Source: Theobroma cacao (lineage: Eukaryota; Streptophyta; Magnoliopsida; Malvales; Malvaceae). Taken from it: a DNA stretch of 64,000 bases. The DNA lies in assembly GCF_000208745.1 (NCBI RefSeq), contig NC_030855.1, positions 6,002,514 through 6,066,513 of the forward strand. Reading direction: 5' to 3'. Positions 35,440-45,609 of this stretch are shown piece by piece. Both the position numbers and the translations under genes were made by a program. The stretch's first letter is position 1. Each line of letters opens with the position of its first letter. The notes beneath the pieces are model-generated. The model made no database searches and was not told where the DNA came from. It was given only the letters and a program-made list of their open reading frames with translations.

Positions 35440-36680
35440 AAATTAATGGTCGCATCTTCTTGCACACCCAATGTCAGTGACAACGTCCACGAAATTAAGC
35501 ATGATGATGAAAAAAGAAATGGAAACTGGCTCTTGAACTGCCTGCCGCATCAATCGGTTTTTCCATTGAACAAGGTAACGCTTCGTCCCCATCCTCACAA
35601 TTTAAGAACAACGCATATGCTATTAGATATAGGGAAATAGAGAATGCCATGATATTGTGCAGAAAAGTGGTAGATTGGGAAAGCTTTAATGAATATGTAG
35701 ACCTTGTGCATGACTTAAATATGTTTTTTGACATGGGTAAACTTCAGGTCTAAGTACCTTTCCAAATATGGATTATAGCTCAACTTTTGTTAAAGAATTT
35801 TACTCCAGCATAAGCTGACTCTTGTTAAGAAATTTTACTCCAGCATAAGCTAGAGCAAAAATGAATTTGAAAATCCTTGTGATTTTAATTCATATGTTTT
35901 GAACGCGTTTTTGGAAGGAATAGAGTTTACAGTGTCTATTTTCAATATTGGGAAGCTCTTGAAAATGGAGTATAGAGAAGGACATGATAGACTTCCCCCA
36001 TTTTAAGAGTCGTTTGGAAAAACAGAACCATTCATGACAAATTCATGTTCTGCTTATCATTTGCAATCTACAAAAGCTAGGCTGGTACATAATTTTTTAG
36101 CGTCCACATTACAAGGAAAGATCAGTCATTTAAAACATGTTAGCATTGAGGGCTTGTGGATGATGGAATCAATTAAAACCCAGTTGGGTGTGAATATTGC
36201 ACAATATATGATCAGTAGAATGAGAGGAGTCACCTTACGGGATGAGACGACTCTACCATATAGAAACATCATATAGGCTCTTGTTAAGAAGAAAAGGCTC
36301 TAGAGCATTAGATATCTAGCTAATTGGACCAGTCGTAGGCCTTGTAATCTCTCTAATGGATGGCTACTTAAAAAGTGACATGAGATGAGGGTTGATGAGT
36401 CATTCAACTATGTCAAAGGTAACCCAATTCATCTTGCCCATGATACTCCATCCATTGATCCATTTAAAGTTATTCCAAATCATTTTTCGAATGATCTGAT
36501 ATATAATATGCTTATGAGGATTGATAAGAAACTCACTAACCAAACTAATAAAATCTAGACATTGGAATTAAGGCTACAGAATGTTGAGAATCTTCTAATG
36601 CAAAGAACAGATACAGTTGATTGGGTAACAGAAGCGCAGTCGAAAAAAACAAACAAAGATGAGTTTCTCTAACAACAATC
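35440..36680 (+). pseudogene. Second + strand gene of the MULE, possibly a transposon-associated protein
   Basis: Broken open frames read, in order, MVASSCTPNVSDNVHEIKHD (35446), EIENAMILCRKVVDWESFNE (about 35640), FLEGIEFTVSIFNIGKLLKM (about 35912), then HVSIEGLWMMESIKTQLGVN and MISRMRGVTLRD (36140-36240) and a helical tail LRLQNVENLLMQRTD (about 36570). The middle resembles the region of plant transposon-associated proteins with a 'sedentary' helical core (LWMM...GVNIAQYMISRM), which is an inference from general pattern. Stops and frameshifts are frequent. A 36-bp local duplication (AATTTTACTCCAGCATAAGCT at about 35797-35818 and 35833-35853, written here by position) is visible. Confidence 0.4.
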
Positions 36681-36974
36681 TTAGAGAAAAAAGAAGTCGG
36701 TTGTCATTGGTTCTGGCTGAGTCAAGCATAGTAGATGAAGATTCACATTTTGTGATTAGGGATGAACAAATTGTTAACTAGTTTAGGGATATTGTAATTT
36801 GTTTGGTAAACAATTTGTGGTTTATTAGTTTTCTTTTTTGGCTATATATGGTTTGACTTTCATGTGTTTACTCATACTTCTGGTTGAGGGTTTAGGGTAT
36901 TCAACTAGATATTATATTATGATGGTTCTTAGGGTTGCGTTACAGTTTGATATTGTCCATCATAATTGCCTTAC

Positions 36975-37345
36975 CCTGGTTCAACGAACATGACACACAA
37001 TAAGTGAGTCACGCAATACCATATCAAATAGTCGCACGATTCCATATCAACTAGTCACGCAATATCATATGAAATAGTTACGTGATTCCATATCAAATAA
37101 TCACTCAATTCCACATCAACTAGTCATGCGATTCCATATCAACTAGTCATGTGATTTCATATCAACTAGTCACGTGATTCATACACACCATTCACGCAAT
37201 GCATATGTCATACTATGACTATACTCCATTCACGTAATGCCATATCAACCTATGATGCCCCCGCAGTATCGAGTAGTGCTGGCATTGCGTTACATGCCTA
37301 TGTCACACAATTCATATCAACATGTCACACAGTCCATAAAGTCAT
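36975..37345 (-). repeat. GGCATTGCGTGACTGG array, inverted (part 4), AACTAGTCACGCAAT variant
   Basis: A tidy array with a unit of about 19-22 bp, CATATCAACTAGTCACGCAA with variants, at least twelve copies. The orientation is minus like part 3. The unit is more uniform than in the left arm, so it expanded more recently. Confidence 0.8.
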
Positions 37346-37639
37346 GGGGTTGGCATATATAAACTCATGAACTTTGATATGTAAATTGCATAAAACACTA
37401 ACAGAATTTAAGATATGAATAAGAAAAAAACAATGTTGTTATTGAACCCATCTACTTATCACATCAATGAATACCGAACTATTTTTATTGCCTTTCCCTT
37501 TGTTAAATAATACAAAAAGAATAATTTTTAAATGATATAACAAAGAATAATTTGGAGATGATACACAACAATGTTACGTTATACATTAGGAAAAAGAATA
37601 AACAAATTAATAAAATTAACAAGTCACACTATTTGCAAA

Positions 37640-38200
37640 AATCGCTAGGGTAAAACTCTTTCGAAGGCTATCTATGGCGTTTGCCTTCAAGGTATGATCC
37701 TCCAAATCGATCAACCACTACAACAAAGCAATAACTCAATCCCCACAATTGTACGAATCTTGCTGTTTTGGGGTTTTTACATTTAACTTATACTTCATCT
37801 GCGTAAAAGGTCACTTTTGATGACGCAAGCTTACAAAGTACCCGACCTAGTGGCATATAATGGGAAACAATGTTGTTAGTGGACGCATCTGCTTATCATG
37901 CAAGTTGAACTTCATTACATTTATCCGACTGTACAATGAGTTAACTAATGTCATATTCCATTTCAGCAAGTTGATGTGCACTACCACCCAGTAGCCATTG
38001 ACAAAGCACGGTACGAGAATTGAGTCAACCTCGTGCCATGGCAAACCCCACAAAGGACTCCCACCCCTCACATATTCAAGCACATGTTCTCGCAAAACTA
38101 CCTCAGTCGGCTTGAATGTCTTATCGATAGGTGAAGGCCGTATTTTTTTGCTCAAACCCATCAAAATAAGCTGTCAATTAAGTTGTGCACAATAGTTAGA
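37640..38200 (-). pseudogene. Ulp1-like cysteine peptidase (C48) remnant of the MULE
   Basis: The minus strand reads VVLREHVLEYVRGGSPLWGL and WHEVDSILVPCFVNGYWVVV (38105-37985), then HINLLKWNMTLVNSL, and after a stop and in the same frame KTPKQQDSYNCGD (about 37775-37737). The last text carries the Gln and Cys expected of Ulp1 peptidases. At the usual HW position the sequence is YW and the usual DS reads NS, so the His-Asp part of the triad is lost. Stops follow. Ulp1 family proteases process SUMO-like proteins, but transposon-borne copies have no fixed role. Confidence 0.75.
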
Positions 38201-38562
38201 TGCCATGAACTAATAAACACCACATAGATTTTAATAATTACATCTCATTAAAATATACTTACATAGAATCAACAATGCATATTCTTTACTTGTAAAGTTG
38301 TGGATGGTGCTTGCGTGCCCACTTACACATGACGCTGATGCATGTGTCAATATGTTGGTTGTCCAACAACTCACTCAACATCTCCAATCGCTAAAAAAAA
38401 TCAAGGCCCTCATACCCTTCAATGCCTAGAATGTTAACCTTACATGTACATAATACCCACGTCAAAAAACCTATGGAATCAATAATCGAGAACCGTTAAC
38501 CTTAATATATTGTACTGTTATCATTATACGTAGCTTGCTTGTTTTTCATAAAGGACTCATAT
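38201..38562 (-). other. Rest of the decayed Ulp1-type gene up to the LTR insertion
   Basis: Minus-strand text is broken by stops, with no separate domain recognised. It ends at CATAT, where the LTR-like insertion begins. Confidence 0.4.
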
Positions 38563-39429
38563 TGTCAAGACCCAATTTCTCAAGCCATGACCGACGCATG
38601 AGTTCAATGAGCATAGCTCACTAAGCCCAAGTAAGCCTATTAATTTACCTTTGCTTAACAAATTTATCATGTCATGCATACATACACACCTTTTCCTGAA
38701 TGTGAATATAGCCAAAACACAATGGTATTATCAATAATAATATACATGCACTATACTAGTCATGTATTTAGCAATTTACATTGCATACACATATTCACAT
38801 TGTTATATTGTATTCACAATACAAAAGGACCCATGACTTCTAGCGGAGACATTTACGATAAAAGGGATTACTATCGAAGGCCAGACACATACCCAGGAGA
38901 TGCACTACGGGGACTCCTCGATCTAGGGTCCAACAATCACCTGATCTAAAAACATGAATTTTTATAAAACGTGAGTACAATACTCAGTGAGTGAACAAGA
39001 AGGGAACAAGCATACCATAAGGAATGTTTATCGAAATCATGATGCATTCATTTTCTCAAAACCATGCAATTGTTTTAGCTCCTTTAAACCCTTCATGTAA
39101 ACCCCGCATGAGTAAATCACTTTACAAAAATCCATGCTCAACTATGGTACAAAAGAAATGGGAAATATGGCAAAAACCCACAAGTTAGCAAAATGGACAG
39201 AAAGTTTCTCGCTGCAACGAGACAGAGCAACAAGAGAAAAGTTTCCCTTCACTCAACAAAAGGTCATCCTACTAAACCAACAAAATCAACATAAAACTCA
39301 TGAAAATTCCCAAAGTGCAATGTATCACATTTCACATATATGTCAACCATATATCACATTCATGAGCTTTCATTTCATAAGTCTAGATATGCATACTTGG
39401 ATAGACAAACATCAATATCATCATAATCA

Positions 39430-39560
39430 CACCCGGCTCATGTACATCCCCCCACATCGTGCACATAGCCGGCACCATCATGTGCATCCCCCCACATCAT
39501 GCACAATCAGTCCCATCGTGTACATCCCTCCACATCGTGCACACGGGCACTATCATCATC
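39430..39560. repeat. ~40-bp minisatellite in the LTR-like insertion
   Basis: Three to four units of the form TGCATCCCCCCACATCATGC, each followed by about 20 more variable bases. A further CCCACATCATGCACACA occurs at about 39814-39830. Confidence 0.6.
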
Positions 39561-39867
39561 CACTTCTCACGCCACCATAAAATGGGGCTCTGATACCAAG
39601 TTTTTCACTAGGAATGGATATACCACTCAACCCCTTCACTACGAAGGCGACAAACGGTACCTATTATAGCACTCATAGGGCGACTCCACCTCTTTGGGTA
39701 GCCCTTTCATCTATAAGCCCTTGGGCGGAGAGCCACGCTTCTCCCCTGTTCACGCGTTAAAGTTCCCAGGGATCGGGTAAATCCCTTTGCTCTTATACCA
39801 ACTTAATTCTTCCCACATCATGCACACACACGGTTACAATCATTATACACAATATCATTCATCATGC

Positions 39868-39870
39868 ACA

Positions 39871-39914
<44 letters not shown>
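39868..39914. repeat. AC/AT microsatellite
   Basis: A run of AC followed by AT. Confidence 0.9.
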
Positions 39915-41645
39915 CATCATATTGCAATAATGCATGAATCCATAGCAATCACATATCACAACATCAAACCATTTAAGAAAAGCTTGTTCCCAAGATACAT
40001 TTTCTAAGACAAGTTGGATAGAATCTTTCATATTCCCCAAAACAAGTTTGAAATGCAAGTCCACTCACCGATATCGAAAAATCCAGATTTCGGGTGCACT
40101 CGGACTAATAGTCCTCAAGCGCAATTCCTTTGTCTTTTTCGGACATCTCACTACCTTGACAAATAACAAAGTCAAAGAATTTGCTATATTGTCCCTAAAT
40201 TGATATAAACTAATTTAAATTACTAATGCTTGATATATAAATACAAAAATACGTCTGATTACCACTTAATAGCGGTATCGATTAAATTCGACTAATCACC
40301 GATTAATTGTCGATTGTGTCCAAATTACTTCCAAATTAATCCATTTCTCCTCTAATACCTTAATTTACCACATACCATTTAAATAAAGCCAAATTCAGCA
40401 TTAGAACCCTCACAGTTCCTTATAGAAAAATTTGGTCATTTGGTGCACTAGCACCGAAATTGTTTTCTACATAACCGTTTCACCTTAATTCATCATTTTC
40501 CAAGCCTTTTTCCTTGAAATAAAAACAATCCCCCATTGATATTCAGCCCTCATGGTTCGACTAACAAGGAACCCTATAGAAATTGAATATTTCTTTTGTG
40601 TTTTTGTTCATAACCATGCTTAACTATCCCTAAACACTAACATAGTCTAAACTCAAATTATTCCAACAACAATTCCTCTTCCATACCCATTTTTCAGAAT
40701 TTAATTCATCATGATAACTCAATATTCAACTATGGAAATCAAGAACAAAAGCATGGGTAAGCTAGGTATCAAGGAGAATTAAAGAAATTCTAACTTACCT
40801 TGCTTGTTTCCTTGATTTCTTCACTTTTTCTTTGAATTTTCACCTAAGTTTTCTTGTTTTTCCCTTTGTTCTTGTTGCTGGTTGCCTAGGCTGAATATGG
40901 TGAGAGAATTGGGGATTTAATGGGCTGATTTCTATAGAAAATAATAAAATAATCCAGCATGCCACGTGTCACATGCTTATTGGCCCAAATTTTTAACTTT
41001 TTGACTTTTTCTTCTTAATTTTCCACCACAAATATTCTGATATTTATCCAATCCTACCCCAATTAAAATCCCTTGGTCTTGACAAGTGCTGGGGCGAAAA
41101 ATTTATCGATTTGCCCCCAGGACGAAAAAATTACGATTTTTCCCCTATACTCCGAAATGTATCGGAATCACATTATTTCTACTTTTCAACCTCAAATAAC
41201 ACTAATATTGATCAATATTAACCAAATGGGGCAAAAATCGTTTTATAAAAATTTTCGTTTAGTCCTCTAGTGACAAAATTACCATTTTACCCTTGTGCTC
41301 CAAAAATATCGAGAATCGTAATTTTTTCACTGCTAAACAACATTTTATACTCCAATAATCATAATTATATTTCATATAATTATTCCTGGTCATATGTGAT
41401 CAAATCTTGGCTAAAAATCTCCATTTTATCATCAAATGGTAAAATGATCGTTTGGTCCCTAATCGGTCAATTTTCTTGATAGACTCCAAACTGGACCTTG
41501 AACTCCAAATCACTATTCTAAGCCATTCTGTGGGTTTCAAAATTTTCAAATTTTTCTTAGAATTTCTATTTGACCTAGTTCAAGGCTCGATTTAACTTAG
41601 TTGTATCACTCGGTATAATACCATTTTTTAATCGAGCTTGACAGG

Positions 41646-41910
41646 AGCCTTAAGAGAAGGTATGATTTGACCATGCTAGGGGGCTTTTGGTGGAGTTGGG
41701 ACACGAGCAAGACACAAGGAAGTTGTAGTTAGACTACTTGGAGGATGAAGTGCCTTTTCGACCTGAGGTGGAGATGAAGCCTTAGGAGAAAGTGTGCGCT
41801 GATAATGCTAAAGGGCCTCTAGTGGAATTGGGACAAAAGCAGGATGTGGGGAAGTTGTACTTAGACTACTGGCAGGATGATCTTTGATCGGGGTAATGAG
41901 AGGTGAGCTT
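41646..41910 (-). repeat. 132-bp tandem duplication in the decayed DUF1985/Ulp1 gene
   Basis: A unit starting AGCCTTAAGAGAAGG at 41646 recurs as AGCCTTAGGAGAAAG at 41778. Both contain GTTAGACTACTTGGAGGATG / CTTAGACTACTGGCAGGATG. The 132-bp period is 44 codons, so the repeat kept the frame of the former minus-strand gene. Confidence 0.65.
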
Positions 41911-42099
41911 GAAGTAGATGAAATTGCTTCGTTTATGCCCCTGCCTCACCAAGGTCAACCCCAATACTGCTGCCTTCTTTGTTGCGTACTCAATCTTCTT
42001 CACCCATAAACTGACTCTACACAGTGAAAAAAATCAAACACATTAAAATAGTGTATACATCGTATATGTTATAACTCATGCAATGAAAAAAAATAAAAG

Positions 42100-42420
42100 C
42101 TCATACCTCATAATGGTCAATCAATTGATCGATAATCCAATCTTTCAGCCCTTGTAGTGACTGCTAGATATCCGAATGCAGTGATTGCATTTGCAGTTGC
42201 ATCGCCCGTTGGATCTCTAGCTGTATTCCTCACTGGATCTCCAACTGCATTGCATGTATATGCATTTGCATGTCATGCATATGCATCTGCATGTCTCACT
42301 CAACCTCTATCCGCAACAACTGCATCTGCATTTGCATGTCCATCTACATCTCCGTCCACATTGATTGTAAATCCTTTTTCCACTGTGTTTGCATTTGTTG
42401 CATTTTTTGCTTAAAGCTTG
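42100..42420 (-). pseudogene. Met/Gln-rich coiled-coil part of the DUF1985/Ulp1-type gene
   Basis: The minus strand reads DMQMQMQLLRIEVE, DMQMHMHDMQMHIHAMQLEIQ-type text, RAMQLQMQSLHSD and SLQGLKDWIIDQLIDHYE. A GCATATGCA/TGCATTTGC-type nucleotide repeat underlies it. Two stops interrupt. Such low-complexity Gln-rich helices are common between DUF1985 and Ulp1 parts of these transposon genes. Read on plus, the same stretch gives a hydrophobic artefact frame (42157-42414). Confidence 0.55.
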
Positions 42421-42429
42421 TAGTCATTT

Positions 42430-42720
42430 GAGGACGTAGCAATGAGTTACGTGCTTGAGCATGAAGGGTAGCAGCAGAAGTAGAAAGAGGAGCAGCATAA
42501 AAAGTCACGACAAGAGCAACAAGAGTAATAGTATGAAGAGCAACAGGAGAAGTGACATCAGAGCAGCATGAGGAGAAGCAGCATTAGGAATAGCATCAGG
42601 AGCAATATGAAGAGCAGTAGGAGAAGCAGCATAAGGAGCAGCAAGAGGAGAATTAAGCGCTTCAATAGCACCAGGAGCCTTAGTAGTAGCGAACTAGGCA
42701 TGGACCTTCACATCCGTGTG
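42430..42720 (-). repeat. GCAGCA/GAAGAGCA-rich low-complexity stretch
   Basis: Words such as GGAGCAGCATAAGGAGCAGC and ATGAAGAGCAACAGGAGAAG alternate over 290 bp. On the minus strand they give Ala/Ser/Pro-rich text with stops, probably a linker of the same decayed gene. Confidence 0.5.
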
Positions 42721-43039
42721 CAACTCCGCTTAACGCCTCGTCTTATTGTACTTTTCTATTTGCGATCCATTATTTTCCTCTTTTGTTGGGGATCGAATTC
42801 TAACTGACCCCTAACTTCCATAAAGGAATATATTACTGCCCCATGGAGATATTGACTTCAATGTTAGCCCAATTTGCGATCAAAATCTCTTCCACAGTTA
42901 ACTCCAAGGTCCTGACTGCGTGCAACTACACCAAAACATACATTGCCATTAGGTTGAAGCCTAGCTACCCTATGACAAAAAATAAAATTAAATAAAATAA
43001 AAACAATATGGTTTCTCGACTCACCTTGTCTTCTCTCTC

Positions 43040-43890
43040 CAAACCTGCAATATTGACGTGGAAGCCTATAGGCCTCTTATCATAGTGCCATTTCAGCATT
43101 CTTAGGCAAACTTGTCCAGACTAGCGCTGCCTTCTAAATAAGCTTCAGATATCAAGAATTGTTTGCAACACCCAAAACTACACATCAATTATGAAACATT
43201 TTATTCACCTCATAAAATCTTATGCAAAAAGAATAATGAAAAACATTAGGGTATGACACACTACTTGAAATGCCCGCATAAATCTATAGAGGTGGTAACT
43301 TTTCTTCTTTACTACTCCCACCGCTAGACGTTCAAAACCCTCATCATGGAATCGACGGTCAAACTCCAAACATATGTGCCTTATGGGAACGCATTTCAGT
43401 CGTCGATGTTCTCGACTAGAGTCAACAACCATGGAATCACTGATCATCTGTACTCTTGACCGAATAAAACATTACTCCCGATCAAGATGAGGGCCATCTT
43501 GGTAGCATAAGGATTGACAATAAGGTCAGTAGGGTACTAAACTTCAGTCCTGTCATTAGGTAGAACTCCTTTTCGAGAACCGGGTCTTCATTTTACCAAT
43601 GGCAAACCATAACTCACCCTCGATGGTGCCGAGTTTATTGATTCCGCGTAGCATTAAGTTGCGCATGAGACTGGCACAAAATAAATATTTCTCTGATTTT
43701 GCATCCATCATATGCCCAAAGCATGTTCTCTTTAAAGCTTCCAACTCATTTGCTTTACACAGCATCTCACGTAACACATGCAGATGCGACCACTTACAGT
43801 GGATGTTAATGCCAACATTGAAGCCCCACGAGTGCCTCGGAACACAAAGCAAAGATTCCACATTATCCTACACTGTTCTTGTTTAAACCA
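43040..43890 (-). pseudogene. DUF1985-type domain of the MULE-borne gene
   Basis: The minus strand from about 43835 reads NVGINIHCKWSHLHVLREML, then LKRTCFGHMM and KYLFCASLMRNLMLRG, then ELWFAIGKMKTRFSK and, after a frame shift at about 43575, KEFYLMTGLK (about 43570-43540). Further fragments run to about 43200. The order short helix, GHMMD, FAIG..RFS..EF.LMTGL is the signature of the plant DUF1985 domain found upstream of Ulp1 peptidases in transposon genes. Frameshifts and stops disable it. Confidence 0.7.
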
Positions 43891-43956
43891 TCTACAACAA
43901 AAAATAGATAACATTTTCATTTTAATTAATAAGATCATTGTAGATTAAAAAAACAA

Positions 43957-44036
43957 AAGGAATTTCTGAAAAATAGCCCTCTTCATAAGCTCACTCCAAA
44001 AATGACCCTCACAATAATTTTAATTGTTTTTAGACA
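43957..44036 (+). repeat. Extra copy of the MULE terminus in direct orientation
   Basis: AAAAATAGCCCTCTTCATAA, CTCACTCCAAAAATGACCCT and ATAATTTTAATTGTTTTTAG match the left terminus at 28719-28800 at equal spacing. It lies 1.2 kb inside the right end, beside the DUF1985 start, and may be the end of a second, nested MULE or a rearranged terminus. Confidence 0.65.
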
Positions 44037-44149
44037 ACCTTGAAACAAAATAATTAATCCATGTGTCGAGCATGGATTATTAAGTAAATCAACATATACA
44101 TATTAAAGCATTACAGTTGACCCAAAATAATATAGAATGAATGCAATGT

Positions 44150-44575
44150 AGGTCGTACAATGCCATACAGATAAATTTCATTTAGTTATAACACTTGTGC
44201 ACTTTCATACAGATAATAGTCACGCAATTACTTACATTAAATCATGCATTAATCTATCAACAAGTCATGCAATACTAAGAACAACTAAACCAATCACACA
44301 TACACTACGTGATGCCATGCCTGAACCATATTCACCCAATAACCTATCAACCACTCACGCAATGACATATCAACTAGTCATGTAATGCTAAACCCTAAAC
44401 GCAATGCCTAATGCAATCACGCACACCCTAAGTGACGCCATGCCAAAATCCAGTCATGCATAAAGTGTCAACCATGTACGCAAGCCCTCAGTCACGTAAT
44501 ACTAAACCCTAAACCAAATTCCTATTAAAGGGTGATAACGCATACATATGAACCAGTCACGCATGTCTTGTCACC
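44150..44575 (-). repeat. GGCATTGCGTGACTGG array, inverted (part 5)
   Basis: Degenerate copies such as AGTCACGCAATTAC, AGTCATGCAATACTAA, ACTCACGCAATGACATATCA and AGTCACGTAATACTAAACC. The orientation is minus, as in the other right-hand arrays, and the position is subterminal. Confidence 0.75.
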
Positions 44576-45078
44576 TTTCAACCCCAAAAATTCCAACAAC
44601 ACCAACTTCATGTTTATGTTCAACAATTTCAAACCACAAAAATATCAATATGAAAAGCAATATGCCCACATTTATGCCCAAAAACCATAAATGAAAAACA
44701 TGAAGAATAACAATAGTCCTAAAAGCATTTCTCCACATGGTTAACAATAAAAAAAAGATATATTATACTTTCTCCGCGTAATGTGAACTACCTCTCATTG
44801 GTCAATATGTGAACCACCTTTATGCGAATAATAACCACTCCAAAATACTTCTACCACTCCAAAATGCTTCTACCACTACAAAAAATGCTCAAAAGTTTAA
44901 ATGGCGAGGAATGCTTTCAAGAGAATTCTTTGAATGGAGATGTACGGTCTGTCAATGAGAACTGAGGAGTTACAAACCTTGTAAACATACTTGACCCATT
45001 AATAGGTTTCGGGTTAAGGTGCGAGCCAAACAAGTGGGTTGGTTTTATTAAGGGTAATTTTGTCTTAATTTTAATTCT

Positions 45079-45160
45079 CTTAGCTAAAAATAGTTAAAAT
45101 TATGAAAATACTTATTTTCATAAACGCCTTATGCATGTGGCCCATTTATAAAAAGAACTC
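45079..45160 (-). repeat. Right terminal inverted repeat of the MULE
   Basis: On the minus strand it starts GAGTTCTTTTTATAAATGGG and reaches ATAATTTTAACTATTTTTAG 57 bases in, matching the left end. Confidence 0.55.
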
Positions 45161-45408
45161 TTATTATTATTATTATCCCCATCACATTTTTGCTTGCCCT
45201 TTTCATCACTTTCATGAAGTTTAAGAAAAAAATATCTTTAACTCTAGTATGTTTTATATTACAATTTTGAAATTTTATTAATAGAATTAATATTCCATAC
45301 TTTTTAATATTAAAAAGTAAAAATGTAAAAAAAATAAAGAAAATTAATTTACAAAATAGAAATATAAGAGAAGACACAAGAGCTATATTAAGTAACTTAA
45401 TTTTAATC
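45161..45408. other. Spacer between the MULE and the second P450 gene
   Basis: Opens with a (TTA)n tract containing the proposed MULE target-site copy. No gene is recognised; the 82-codon frame on minus is AT-driven. Confidence 0.45.
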
Positions 45409-45414
45409 TTTATT
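45409..45414 (-). terminator. Candidate polyadenylation signal of the second P450 gene
   Basis: AATAAA on the minus strand, about 195 bp after the stop codon. Confidence 0.4.
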
Positions 45415-45609
45415 TAAGGCCAGGGAGATGCCTTATTCAGTTCTTTTTGAACATAAATATTACACGCAGAATTTCGGTTTCTGTTTCAACACAGAAACAG
45501 CACTTGAATGCTATAGAATTCACTACCATCAAGTATACAAGCAGAGCAGAATTGACAACATGTCGTTGGCTTTAGACATTTGAGTCTTGGAAACGATTAC
45601 AGGCAACAA

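Larger units (their letters stand above)
38563..41643 (-). mobile_element. LTR-like insertion, 3.08 kb, bounded by TGTCAAG/CTTGACA
   Basis: Starts TGTCAAG and ends CTTGACA, a 7-bp perfect inverted terminus of TG...CA type. It splits the decayed Ulp1/DUF1985 gene. No protein domain is found; the 148-codon frame at 39134-39580 is rich in His/Pro because of a minisatellite. GGGCTCTGATACCA at about 39584-39597 is the complement of a methionine-tRNA primer site, which suggests minus orientation and perhaps a rearranged copy. No 5-bp duplication is visible (CATAT versus GGAGC), so a solo LTR formed between two elements, or a decayed duplication, is possible. Confidence 0.55.
28719..45160. mobile_element. 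Very large Mutator-like element (~16.4 kb) carrying several decayed genes
   Basis: Both ends begin GAG, and exactly 57 bases inside each lies ATAATTTTAACT followed by a TAGCTAA word (28776-28799; 45103-45081 inverted). Weaker similarity such as ATAAG falls at equal offsets between. TTATTATTA precedes the left end (28710-28718) and follows the right end (45161-45169), the 9-bp duplication expected of MULEs, although the word is low in complexity and is part of a longer run on the right. Inside are a MULE transposase (+), a second + strand gene, a DUF1985/Ulp1-type gene (-) and five motif arrays with mirror orientation. Plant MULEs carrying Ulp1-like peptidase genes are known. A 3.1-kb LTR-like insertion accounts for part of the size. 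Confidence 0.6.

Noticed and set aside
39134..39580. 148-codon His/Pro-rich frame
   Set aside because: Caused by the CCCCCCACATCATGCAC minisatellite in an LTR-like insertion.
38563..41643. Complete LTR retrotransposon with internal genes
   Set aside because: No gag or pol motif on either strand and no pair of long direct repeats inside the block.
42157..42807. Plus-strand Ala/Ser- and Arg/Ser-rich frames
   Set aside because: Low-complexity repeats antisense to the decayed minus-strand DUF1985/Ulp1 gene.
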